Assembly: GCA_905221605.1 (NCBI GenBank)
Contig: CAJNDS010002194.1
Span: forward strand, 150,001-214,000
Reading direction: 5' to 3'
From: Symbiodinium natans
Taxonomy: Eukaryota; Sar; Dinophyceae; Suessiales; Symbiodiniaceae
DNA: 64,000 bases
The notes beneath the pieces are model-generated. The model was not told the origin of the DNA, ran no database searches, and saw nothing but the letters and a program-made list of their open reading frames with translations. Made by a program: the position numbers and the translations under genes. Shown here one piece after another: positions 38,347 through 48,231 of this stretch (positions within the stretch are counted from its first letter, which is position 1; the number at the start of each line of letters is the position of its first letter).

Positions 38347-38512
38347 GTTGCAAACCCCAAACCCTAAGCCCTAAACTGTAAACCCTAATGCCCTGATGCC
38401 CTGATGCCCAAATGCCCTAATGCCCTAATGCCCTAATGCCCTAATGCCCTAAACCCTAAACCCTAAAGCCTCAACCCTAGACCCTAAACCCCAAACCCTA
38501 AACCCTATTTTA
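38347..38512 (-). repeat. CCCTAATG/CCCTAAA array
   Basis: A run of CCCTAATG/CCCTGATG 8-bp units (38385-38450) between CCCTAAA units. Confidence 0.9.
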
Positions 38513-38610
38513 TTGCTCTCCAGTTTTCAAAAGCACGTTTCGTCCCGCTCCTTCCCCTTGCAAAACATGAGAAATCTCCCCGGTGGTGGGGGTTCTACAG
38601 ATCGAGGGTC

Positions 38611-38720
38611 TGTAATATAGGGTCGGAATAATTGCTAATAGTATGCCCTTATGCTCCCTTTATAAATATACTATAGTATCCCCCAAAACCCTATTCTAAT
38701 TCTTAAGGCCCCCAGAGTAA
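38611..38720. repeat. TGTAATATAGG family element, copy 2
   Basis: Starts TGTAATATAGGGTCGGAATA, core ATGCTCCCTTTATAAATATA and CCCCCAAAACCCTATTCTAA; the right end GAGTAACA is degenerate relative to copy 1. Confidence 0.6.
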
Positions 38721-39186
38721 CAAGTTCCGTCCGTGCGCAAGAACAGATCTTCAGGGTTTTGGGGGGCATTTCGCATGGCGGTACTGTCGCATGGCCGGGT
38801 CGTAGAACATCTGCAGACAAGAGCCGAGATGTCTGACGGGGTCCGCAGCGACCTTTCCTCCAGACCCCTCCCCCTGAACCCTAAACCCAAAACCATAAAC
38901 CCTAGACCCTAAACCCGAAAGCCTAAACCCTAACCCCGAAACCCTCCACTCTACCACGAAAGCTAAACATCGCCAAGAAGGATCGACAGTAAGAAGGCTC
39001 ATACTGTGGTCGTTTTCTCGGTCCCTCGTGTACACTGCAGCATACTCACAGAAAGTTCGCCTTGTCATCTGGTGATGAAGGCATGTAGGGTCAAGACGTT
39101 CCAGTCATGATGGTAGCCGTCAGAAGGTGCGTACCCGAGTGCACAAGAAACTGACTTTAGCACAAGACTGGCGGGTTCTTAGTAGG

Positions 39187-39253
39187 GAATGAGGGAATGA
39201 GGGCCCTACTTGTACCCTTGAAGGGATTATGTTGGGCCCTCATTCCCTCATTC
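39187..39253. repeat. Perfect 20-bp inverted repeat
   Basis: GAATGAGGGAATGAGGGCCC at 39187-39206 and its exact complement at 39234-39253, 27-base loop. A TTTAGGG tract begins directly after it. Confidence 0.9.
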
Positions 39254-39604
39254 TAGGGCTTAGGGTTTAGGGTTTAGGGTTTAGAGTTTAGGGTTCACTA
39301 AGGAACCGGGGGGAAGAAGCCTCAGGGTTCCTGGCTTTAGCTTCCTTTTCAAGGTCTAGGTTGCTCCGCCAAGCTTCGGGCGCCCTCCCAAGAATCTAAG
39401 GGTTTTTAGGTTTAGGGTTTAGGGTTCAGGGTTCAGGGTTTAGGGTTTTGGGTTTAGGGCCCTTAACCCTGCACCCTCAACCCTAAACATGGCGAGACCA
39501 AAGCCACCTAGACGTTTTTCTCCAAAATGGGATCGCTTGTCAACACGTGTTTCAAAGGGAACCCGAGTTCAGAGAACAGACGACGCGGTAGAGGGTTTAG
39601 GGTT

Positions 39605-39855
39605 TGCGGTTTAGGGTTTAGGGTTTGGGGTTTAGGGTTTGGGGTTTAGGGTTTGGGGTGTAGGGTTTAGGGTTTGGGGTTTAGGGTTTGGTGTTTGGGG
39701 TTTAGGGTTCAGGGCCCCGGGCCCAAGTGAAACTGAATCACCCGCAGGAGAGGTCGGAGACCCTTGCCGCCCATCGAGCCTGAGGAGTGGTTCCCGGCGG
39801 AGGGTTTGGGGTTTAGGGTTGAGGGTTGAGGGTTTAGGGTTTAGGGTTTAGGCCT
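39605..39855 (+). repeat. TTTAGGG/TTTGGGG arrays around a short island
   Basis: G-type arrays 39605-39712 and 39800-39855 with alternating TTTAGGG and TTTGGGG. Confidence 0.9.
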
Positions 39856-40727
39856 AAACAAAACCCTCAACTCAACCTTCAACCCTAGACTCTGAAACCC
39901 TTAAGCCTCAAACCCTAAACCCCTAAGTCCTTAAAGCCGTCTCTTGATTCCGGGGTCCCAGTAGAGTTTAGGGTTTACATTTGAGGTTACCGAGTTTAGC
40001 GCCCAAAAAGCCTTCGTGACGGTGACTTGCAAGGGACACGAAGGTTCAAGCACAGCGTTTTGGACCAGCTCATACCTCCCCCTCCCCAAAAAACAGGTCC
40101 GCATATCTAAACCCCTAACCCAACAGCCTCAACCCCCAAACCTAAATCCTAGACAACTACTATTTGCTTAAGAACCCCCCCCCCCCCCCCGCCAAATCAA
40201 AACAAAGAACATGAAACATATACTTCCTTACAGGGGTAATGGAGGGATTATTATCTGTCTTTTGGGGGGCTGGGGTGTTCTTAAGCACTCGGTAGACAAG
40301 GTTTGGGTTGTTGAGGGCGCAGGCGCCAGTACTTGCATCTTACTTTAGGCCATCAATCTTACAAGCCTGAAGCCCTCTTGACCCTAGAAGGGCTGCTGTT
40401 CGGTAACGTTTACCATAGTCCCGAAACCATGTGGTCATGTCCTCCCTATCCATGTTGTGGCAACCTCTCTTGTTTTTTTCTTTAATATTCATTGTCATAG
40501 TAGTAGAGTAGGTAACCTTTAAACCTTTTTGGGTTAATATATTCCCCTTATAATCCCAAAGGTTAACCTTTAAAACCCCTAGGTACTGGACAACTAAGTT
40601 GTTATTTCTTCATTGAAAAGAATCCTCCTAACAGCAGCCCATCCCAAGTAACCCGAAAGCCGACGGACCCTTGGAGTGGGTCCTCGTCCCTGCAGGTCAT
40701 GCCCAGGTGCGGTGGGGCTGCAGGGTG
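39856..40727. other. Unique AT-richer region
   Basis: C-run at 40174-40190; GGTAACCTTTAAACC and GGTTAACCTTTAAAACC near 40510-40580 form a weak inverted pair. No ORF above 60 codons was found. Confidence 0.5.
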
Positions 40728-40894
40728 TACTTGGAGGTTCTAGGTGGGGTTTCTGTGTGAGGTGGAGTAGAGTGATAACGGGGGTAGAGCCTTATTTCGG
40801 GTACGTAGAACCTTAGGGTTCAGGGTTTAGGGTTTAGGGTTTAGGGTTTAGGGTTTAGGGTTTAGGGTACCTATAACTCCCATGGACCTCCAAG
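40728..40894. repeat. TACTTGGAGGTTC family copy containing a TTTAGGG array
   Basis: Left TACTTGGAGGTTCTAGGTGG, right ACTCCCATGGACCTCCAAGT. A G-type array (40813-40868) lies between the ends. Confidence 0.55.
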
Positions 40895-40966
40895 TCGAAG
40901 TAGGGCCTTCATCGTTCAGGCTCAAGGGGGTTCAATGGTTCAGGTGGGCAGAGCTAGGGTTCTGGG

Positions 40967-41252
40967 GTTTGGGGTTTGGGGTTTAGGGTTTAGGGTTTAG
41001 GGTTTGGGGTTTAGGGTTTAGGGTTTGGGGTTTAGGGTTTAGGGTTTCGGGTTCAAGGCAAGCCAGCGGTCGTTCATGGCTTCCTGCGGGCCAGGATCAG
41101 CATTCCCAGAGAGCCCAGTGCCCCTGAAATGAACCCTAAACCCTAAACCCTAAACCCTAAACCCTAAGCCCTAAGCCCTAAGCCCTAAGCCCTAAGCCCT
41201 AAGCCCTAAGCCCTAAACCCTAAACCCTAAACCCTAAACCCTAAACCCTAAC
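40967..41252. repeat. G-type array, unique spacer, C-type array
   Basis: TTTAGGG/TTTGGGG 40967-41055, then CCCTAAA with a run of CCCTAAG units 41132-41252. Confidence 0.92.
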
Positions 41253-42467
41253 TGGTTCACCCTAAACCCAAACCCTACACTCTAAAGCCTGTTAAGATGT
41301 GCACTTGACAAGTTCCTGCCCCAAAGTGTTTTACCTGAACGTGGGCCCGAACCTTAACTTCAATTTCAAAGTTTAAGCTTCAGGGTTTAGGGTTTAGGGA
41401 TGTATCCCCGAAGCCCTGCTTGGAGTTACCTTTTGCTTTGCAAAGGCATGTGCTTCCTCCATAATTCGCTACCGCATCACATGTTTCGTCTTTAACGAAG
41501 TCCTGGACCTTCAAGGCAGCTCTTGCGATTTAGGGTTTGGGCTTGAAACCCTACACCCTGAACCTGAAGCCTTCTGGTCTATGCCTGCTTTCGAGGAGGT
41601 ACAGGTCTCAACACGAAGCCACCTTCAATTCCAAGCGAGGTTAGTAAACCCTAAGCCCGCGACCCTAAGCCCGAAACTAAAACGCAGAAACTTAGAAATC
41701 CCCCCCCCCTAAGCCCTAAACTAAAACGCTGAAACGTAGAACTCCCCTTTACTATGGTTCAGGGCTCCTGAAATTTTCAGCGAGCCCCTACAATCTCGCC
41801 GACCGTTATAACTCTGAAGATTTAGGGTTTGGGGTTTAGGGTTTAGGGTTTCGGGTTTAGGGAACCCTAAGCCTTATGAACATCACCTGCGCACTGGGAC
41901 TTCCGCTGTTCGGAGGGCGGCGACGGAGGGCCAAAGACCCAATGATCAGGCTGCCCGGGAGTTCTTGCATCGGGGATTGTTGCAGGGGTTTAGGGTCTAG
42001 GGTCTAGGATTTAGGGTTCAGGGTTTAGGGTTTAGGGCTTGGGGGTACGATCTACAGGGGTCAATGCCACCTTTCTGTTGCATGGAATATTGTGAAGGGC
42101 TTTCTACACCTCGATGCCTCATCAACAGGGGGCCTGCTTTTCCATCGCAGACCCTCAATCCGGGTTCGCGAACCCTAAACTGGGTTTAGGGTTTAGGGTT
42201 TAAGGTTTAGGGTCTAATCCCTAAAGCCCCCAATCCTATGGGCTTGCGCATGGCTTTCCAATCCCCCAAGGCGATGAAGCTTGCCAAGATCTCTCATTCT
42301 GAACAAGCCTTAAGAATGGGGTTTAGGGTTTAGGGGTTTAGGGGTTAGGGTTTAGGGCTTAGGGTTTCGGGGTGTATATCCCCGATTATTTATGGTATAC
42401 GGCGCCGCATAAAGCAGAGGCTCCACAGAATCGGCTCAAAAGACTCTGGAAGGCCTTCCCGCGAGCC
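41253..42467. other. Unique region with short degenerate arrays
   Basis: Short G-type tracts at 41383-41400, 41820-41862, 41985-42040, 42180-42215 and 42315-42375. No ORF or RNA gene supported. Confidence 0.5.
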
Positions 42468-42945
42468 CCCTAAACCCTAAACCCTAAACCCTAAACCCTA
42501 AACCCTAAACCCTAAACCCTAAACCCTAAACCCCAAACCCTAAACCCTAAACCCTAAACCCTAAACCCTAAACCCTAAACCCTAATTAAACCCTAAACCC
42601 TAATTAAACCCTAAACCCTAAACCCTAAACCCTAAACCCTAAACCCTAAACCCTAAACCCTAAACCCTAAACCCTAAACCCTAAACCCTAAACCCTAAAA
42701 AAACCCTAAACCCTAAACCCTAACCTAAACCACTAAACCCTAACCCTAAACCCTAAACCCTAAACCCTAAACCCTAAACCCTAAACCCTAAACCCTAAAC
42801 CCTAAACCCTAAACCCTAAACCCTAAACCCTAAACCCTAAACCCTAAACCCTAAACCCTAAACCCTAAACCCTAAACCCTAAACCCTAACCCCTAACCCC
42901 TAAACCCTAAACCTAAGCCCTAAACGCTAAACCCAAAGCCCTAAA
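42468..42945 (-). repeat. Longest CCCTAAA array in the window
   Basis: About 480 bp, more than 60 units, with two CCCTAATTAAA expansions near 42582-42608 and shortened units near 42715-42735. Confidence 0.97.
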
Positions 42946-43028
42946 CTCCTAGGCCCCAGCGGAGGCCCGCCATGGGGGTTTCATCATGAGTTCCCCCACT
43001 GGCTCCCTCTATACCTCTCTATGCTAGT

Positions 43029-43097
43029 CCCCCCTAATCAAGGCTATTTAGGGATAATCGAGCCTAACTACGGCTATTTAAGGGGAATTAGGGGGGT
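43029..43097. repeat. Small CCCCCCTAAT inverted repeat
   Basis: CCCCCCTAATCAAGGCTATTT at the left (21 bases, last T excluded from the arm) and ATTAGGGGGG at the right. The ends resemble those of the 36508-36917 insert. Confidence 0.4.
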
Positions 43098-43278
43098 AGT
43101 TTGGGGTTTAGGGTTTAGGGTTTAGGGAAACCCGATTTCACCCTCCCCTGGCCCGAGGGAGGTTTCACCGCTTCTCCCTCCCCCAAGCCCATGCTCCAGG
43201 GCTCAGGTTCGAGGGCTCCGGGCGGGTTTAGGGTTTAGGGTTTAGGGTTTAGGGTTTAGGATTTAGGGTTTAGGGTTT

Positions 43279-44195
43279 TTGGCGTGCAGACGGGGATCTG
43301 CTGTGCCTTTCGGTGTGTCTTCGGGGATATCCACGCCGGAAAGATCCTCAACAAAACGCCGGCCCTAGCCTAGCAGACGCAAGCCTGATCCACCAGTAGG
43401 CTCTGTAATCAGGGAGCTGAAATGTTGTAGTTGTGTTGCCGTAGTAATGCGGAACTTAGTTTCATTCCTGTACAAGAAGCCAGACAAGTCCGACTGTTTC
43501 TGTGCTCAACAACGCTTTCTTCCGAACCTGCACTGTGGGTATGCCAATCTTCCTCTCCTTTGTTCTGCCTGGGTTCTTGCTGCAGAACATAGATCAAGTG
43601 ACCATAGTCCAGATACTATTTTGGTCGCTACCTAACACCCGTTAAGGTAGCTTAGTCTGAGCCCCTGAACAAGAGCCTCTTTTTTTCCTCTCTCTCTCTC
43701 TCTCTCTCCCCGCTCTTTTCTTCTATTGCCTGCAGGAGCCGCTAGTGCCGAGGCGGGGGCGAAGACCTCGTTGGGGTCGTCTCTGCGGGTGCTCAGATTT
43801 CGCCGACGTGAAGATGCACAAATCGCCCTGAGAACCCTCAAACCGTAAAAACCCTAAACGCCCTAAACACTCTAAGCCCTCAAACCCTAAACCCCCAAAA
43901 AAACCCAAAAACCTGAACACCCTAGCCCTAAACCCTCAACACCCGAAAGGCAAAACGCATGATGTGTTTGTGTGCGCCAAGTAGCCCCAGCATGCCGCAG
44001 AAGGAACTTTGGGGGCCCCAGCATGGGTGTTTTCTCTGGGTATAACTCTCAACCCTAAACCCCAAATCCCCAAATCCCCACAGCTGCCACGCGAGCAGCT
44101 TCGTCAGAAGATTTTGGAACATTCCCAGGTTTGGGTTAGGAAACAGAGGTGCTCTGCTCTTGCAAGCCGTAAGCCCCCGAACTCCTGAACCCTAA
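43279..44195. other. Unique region with (CT)n microsatellite
   Basis: A CT dinucleotide run at 43687-43708 precedes GCTCTTTTCTTCTATTGCCTGCAG, which resembles a polypyrimidine tract and acceptor site. ORFs of 62-70 codons on both strands carry no recognised motif. Confidence 0.45.
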
Positions 44196-44790
44196 AACCC
44201 TAAAACCCTAAAACCCTGAAACCCTAAAACCCTGAAACCCTGAAACCCTGAAACCCTGAAACCCTGAAATCCTAAACCCTAAACCAAAAACCCTAAAACC
44301 CAAAGCCTGAACCCCAAACCCTGAACCCCAAACCCTGCACCCCAAACCCGAAACCCTACCCCCCAACCCCCAAACCCCAAGCCCTAAACCCCAAATCCAA
44401 AATCCCAAACCTGAACCCCCAACCCCAAACCCCAAACCGCAAACCCCAAACCCCAAACCCCAGACCCCGAACCCCGAACCCTAAACCCCAAACCCCAAAC
44501 CCTAAACCCTGAACCCCAAGCTGCGAACCCCAAACCCTAAACCCTAAACCCTAAACCCTAAACCCTAAACCCTAAACCCTAAACCCTAAACCCTAAACCC
44601 TAAACCCTAAACCCTAAACCCTAAACCCCCTAAACCCCCCTAAACCCTAAACCCTAAACCCTAAACCCTAAACCCTAAACCCTAAACCCTAAACCCTAAA
44701 CCCTAAACCCTAAACCCTAAACCCTAAACCCTAAACCCTAAACCCTAAACCCTAAACCCTAAACCCTAAACCCTAAACCCTCCCTCGCTT
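44196..44790 (-). repeat. CCCTAAA array with a degenerate CCCTGAAA/CCCCAAA start
   Basis: 44196-44525 is mixed (CCCTAAAA, CCCTGAAA, CCCCAAA); 44526-44790 is nearly perfect CCCTAAA with two CCCCCTAAA units. Confidence 0.96.
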
Positions 44791-44857
44791 GGCGAGCGGC
44801 TCCCCTGCGGGAGGGCGGCATCGGCGGGAGCTTCGGGTCCTGAGGCCGATAGTCGTT

Positions 44858-45250
44858 GAGGGTTTAGGGTTTGGGGTTTGGGGTTTGGGGTTTAGGGTTT
44901 AGGGTTTAGGGTTTGGGGGGTTTAGGGTTTGGGGTTTAGGGTTTGGGGTTCAGGGTTTGGGGCTTAGGGCTTGGGATTTGGGTTTTGGGTTTAGCGTTTG
45001 GGGTTTAGGGTTTGGGGTTCAGGGTGTCGGGTGTAAGGTTACCGGGTTAGGGTTTGGGGTTTCGGGTTTGGGGTTTGGGGTTTAGCGTTTGGGGTTTAGG
45101 GTTTGGGGTTTAGGGTGTCGGGGTTTAGGGTTAGGGTTTGGGGTTTCGGGTTTAGGGTTTGAGGTTTGGGGTTTGGGGGTTTGGGGTTTAGGGTTCGGGG
45201 TTTAGGGTTTGGGGAATAGCGATTAGGGTCTAGGGTTTGGGGTTGGGGGT
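44858..45250 (+). repeat. TTTGGGG/TTTAGGG degenerate tract
   Basis: About 390 bp of mixed G-rich units, facing the C-type array at 44196-44790 across a 67-bp unique GC-rich spacer. Confidence 0.9.
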
Positions 45251-45795
45251 TTGCCGCTGTTTTTCCTTCTCCGGAAGACAGACTGCGCTTTGTTGCTGTT
45301 CTTGCTTGCGTCTGGTGTTGCCCGGACCCAAGATCGCACCAGTTTCGAAAAATCCTCGCTGCAAGCCCTTGCGACATGTTGGCATTACAAAAGAGGTACT
45401 CCTTACACGGCCCAATGTGGTAGGAGACCCCCTAAACCCCAAACCCTAAACCCTAGACCCCAACGCCTGAAGCCTGAACCCTAAACCCCAAACCCTAAAC
45501 CCTGGAACCCTGAACCCAATTCTTGGAACTAGGAGGACGCGCAGCTGACGATTCGAGGGTTCGGGCTCCGAACCCCTAGGCTGCAAGCCCAAGTGTATTC
45601 GAATGTAAACCTGTTAATATGGTCAGGCAGACCTTCATGATACCACAAAGTAGTTGAGAAAAAATGATGCAAATGATCATTTTGCATAAGCCTAGAAGCC
45701 CAACCTCGGCAGGTCCTACCCAGACCCCTGGGAGGATCCAAAAAGTAGATCCCCTTACTATTTGGGGGGGGGTTCTACTTTTTGTAAGGTTGGAA

Positions 45796-45909
45796 CCATG
45801 GGCCCTTAGTATGGTCCCTGACCCTTGTTTATGGGGATCTGAAGTGTGGGGCTTCTATATAGTGCCTCTAAGGGTTACATACCAAGGGACCCAAATTAAG
45901 GGCCCATAC
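45796..45909. repeat. Inverted-repeat element with GGGCCCTTA ends
   Basis: Left CCATGGGCCCTTAGTATGG then TCCCT (45796-45819); right AGGGACCCAAATTAAGGGCC then CATAC (45885-45909). Imperfectly complementary arms of about 24 bp around 65 bp. Confidence 0.5.
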
Positions 45910-45946
45910 TTGGAAACCCTAAGCCCAAAGGTCTAGGTAGTTGCCC

Positions 45947-46096
45947 TCTTGGAGGTTCATGGTGCTTACTTAAAGTGCCCTAATACGGCTATCAGCACAG
46001 TTATCCCAAACCCTAATCCCTAAACCATAGGCCCTAAACTCTAAACCCCTGTAAGTACGGTTACACTTGGTTAGTAAGTATCATGAACCTCCAAGC
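45947..46096. repeat. TACTTGGAGGTTCATGG family copy with internal CCCTAAA units
   Basis: Left TTGGAGGTTCATGGTGCTTA, right TAAGTATCATGAACCTCCAA. The middle is replaced or interrupted by degenerate telomere-like units (46008-46050). Confidence 0.65.
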
Positions 46097-46104
46097 TCGA
46101 ACAT

Positions 46105-46425
46105 GCCTAAACCCTAAACCCTAAACCCTAAACCCTAAACCCTAAACCCTAAACCCTAAACCCTAAACCCTAAACCCTAAACCCCAGACCCTAAACCCTA
46201 AACCCTAAACCCTAAACCATGAGCCCTTGCATGACAGGACACTGATCGGCATCCGCCGTCGCCGATGATGCAGCCCAGGTGGGCCCCGCCCGAAACCCTA
46301 AACCCTAAACCCTAAACCCTAATCCCTAAACCCTAAACCCTAAACCCTAAACCCTAAACCCTAAACCCTAAACCCTCAACCTTGAACCCTAAACCCTAAA
46401 CCCTAAACCCTAAACCCTAGTCCCT
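46105..46425 (-). repeat. Two CCCTAAA arrays
   Basis: 46105-46220 and 46292-46425, separated by a ~70-bp unique spacer. Confidence 0.94.
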
Positions 46426-46705
46426 AAGCTCGGAGCCCGAGCCCTACAGGCGGCATACCTGTAGCCAGCCATGAGCCTTCCTGTTTCTCCGAAAGGGAAC
46501 CATGAAAGTAGGCACCCTCTCAAGAACATTGTATGATCTCCTCACGGCGTTATGGCATACTTTGTTCGTAGTTTAGGGGTTAGGGCGGAGGGTTTGGGGC
46601 TTGGGTTTAGGGTTGAGGAGTTCCCTATCACTAGCTCCCGTACTGAGAGCGTTCAGGCTTCAAATAACCCTGTGCATCTCTACGTTGGCATTCCTGGGTT
46701 GGTTG

Positions 46706-46800
46706 GGTTTAGGGTTTAGGGTTTAGGGTTTAGGGTTTAGGATTTAGGGTTTAGGGTTTAGGGTTTCGGGTTTCGGGTTTAGGGTATAGGGTTTAGGGTT
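46706..46800 (+). repeat. TTTAGGG array
   Basis: About 13 units, two TTTCGGG variants. Confidence 0.93.
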
Positions 46801-47046
46801 GCTGCAGAATGCCAATGCTCCTTAGCGATTGGGTCGGAGCGTGTGTGCTTTTTCTGCACGTGCATTGCGGTAAGAACCTTAGATACCTAGCTTGTAACCC
46901 CTTCTTAAATAGACGTGCCATGAGCTTCCAAGAAGGGTTGGGGTTTAGGGTTTGGGGTTTAGGGTTGTGGCCCATCCTCCGATATATGATTACGCTTGCA
47001 TCCATTTCGCAGGGCGGCGACACCCATGGAGGCGGATGCAAAGTTT

Positions 47047-47375
47047 GACCCTAAACCCTAAACCCTAAACCCTAAACCCTAAACCCTAAACCCTAAACCC
47101 TAAACCCTAAACCCTAAACCCTAAACCCTAAACCCTAAACCCTAAACCCTAAACCCCAAGCCCTAAGCCCTAAGCCCCAAGCCCCTAAGCCCTAAGCCCT
47201 AAACCCACCTCAAGGCTGCATCTTAGTGCCCGAACCTCAGAGCCCCACCCCCAACCCTAAACCCCAAACCATAAAGGGTTTAGGGTTTAGGGTTTAGGGT
47301 TTAGGGTTTAGGGTTTAGGGTTTAGGGTTTAGGGTTTAGGGTTTAGGGGGATTGGGGTTTAGGGTTTAGGGTTTC
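47047..47375. repeat. CCCTAAA array then TTTAGGG array
   Basis: C-type 47047-47205 (ending in CCCTAAG units) and G-type 47277-47375, about 70 bp apart. Confidence 0.95.
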
Positions 47376-47586
47376 GGGTATCAAGGTTTAGGTTCGGGTT
47401 TGGGATAATAGGGTCTAGTCCCTGCACCTAGAGTCCTAGAAGTATCTAGAGGTGTTTGAGGATGGCTTGGCTTGAAGGCGGTGGTAGGATTCCGGGCTTT
47501 GATCCCAGGATCGGGCGGTCAGTAGGCCCTAAACCCCAAACCCAAACTAAGCCCCAAGCTCTAAGCCCTAAGCCCTAAGCCCTAAG

Positions 47587-47591
47587 CCCTA
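47587..47591. repeat. Target-site duplication CCCTA, 3' side of element 2
   Basis: CCCTA borders the 3' LTR and ends a run of CCCTAAG units (47527-47591). It matches 56381-56385. Confidence 0.85.
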
Positions 47592-47856
47592 TACGGGGGC
47601 AACCGAAAGGGGAAAAGGAAGAGTCTCAACCCTTGGCTGCCTAAATGAACTCCCTGAACCGAACCACACCAAGACGGGATTAAGGTATATGAAAGGGGAA
47701 GGGCAAGGAAACCCAAGGTTCCTACTACCCAAACCCAAGCGCGAAAACTTTTCACTGGACGGGCTGGCCATCCTTGAGCCAAAAAGGTTATCGGGTTCAT
47801 TGACCCCTTTTCCTTCAACACCAACTCCTTTCCTCAATACAAACTGCAGCTCCGCA
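47592..47856 (-). repeat. 3' LTR of element 2
   Basis: 265-bp copy of the 5' LTR with no difference found by eye. It is bordered inside by the polypurine tract and outside by CCCTA at 47587-47591. Confidence 0.93.
47773..47794 (-). other. Spliced-leader-like segment in 3' LTR, element 2
   Basis: Identical to the segment at 56297-56318. Confidence 0.6.
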
Positions 47857-47866
47857 CTCCCCCTGT
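47857..47866 (-). promoter_or_regulatory. Polypurine tract of element 2
   Basis: The minus strand reads ACAGGGGGAG directly before the 3' LTR. Confidence 0.85.
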
Positions 47867-47884
47867 CCTAGGATTTCCTAGGAC
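47865..47884 (-). promoter_or_regulatory. Conserved hairpin before the polypurine tract, element 2
   Basis: The same 8-bp stem GTCCTAGG / CCTAGGAC with a 4-base loop as in element 1. Confidence 0.75.
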
Positions 47885-48231
47885 ACAAACTGGAGGTGCA
47901 GACTTTTGGCCAAAAACTGCCATTAAGGCAGCAGCCAGCTGCTTGGAATGCAAGTTATGGTTTTACGTCATCCAGGACGAATTTATAGCACATTGGCTAA
48001 ACACCTTTTACCATAGAGAATCTTTTTACCACCATGATTCTCTTGTCATTGAAGACTCTCAGCCTTCTTCACCACGAACCGTGGTCTTCGCTACGCAAAA
48101 GGCTGTACACTCTCTACTATCAGGGATTTCCATACCCTTAATAGTAACCACCACACTTTCAGCACATTGGCTGTTCCAGCGCACTTGTCTTCAGAAAGAG
48201 AAAAACCCATTCCCTCATCAATACCATCCAG
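47885..48231 (-). other. 3' untranslated region of element 2
   Basis: About 350 bp between the stop codon and the hairpin, strongly similar to 25160-25502. A 123-codon antisense ORF (47943-48314) runs through it, but the element 1 counterpart is interrupted by frame changes, so it is not treated as a gene. Confidence 0.7.

Noticed and set aside
47589-47837. 82-97-codon ORFs across the LTRs (also 56068-56361 and 17003-17389)
   Set aside because: They lie inside LTRs, are not shared between the two subfamilies and overlap the spliced-leader-like and primer sites.
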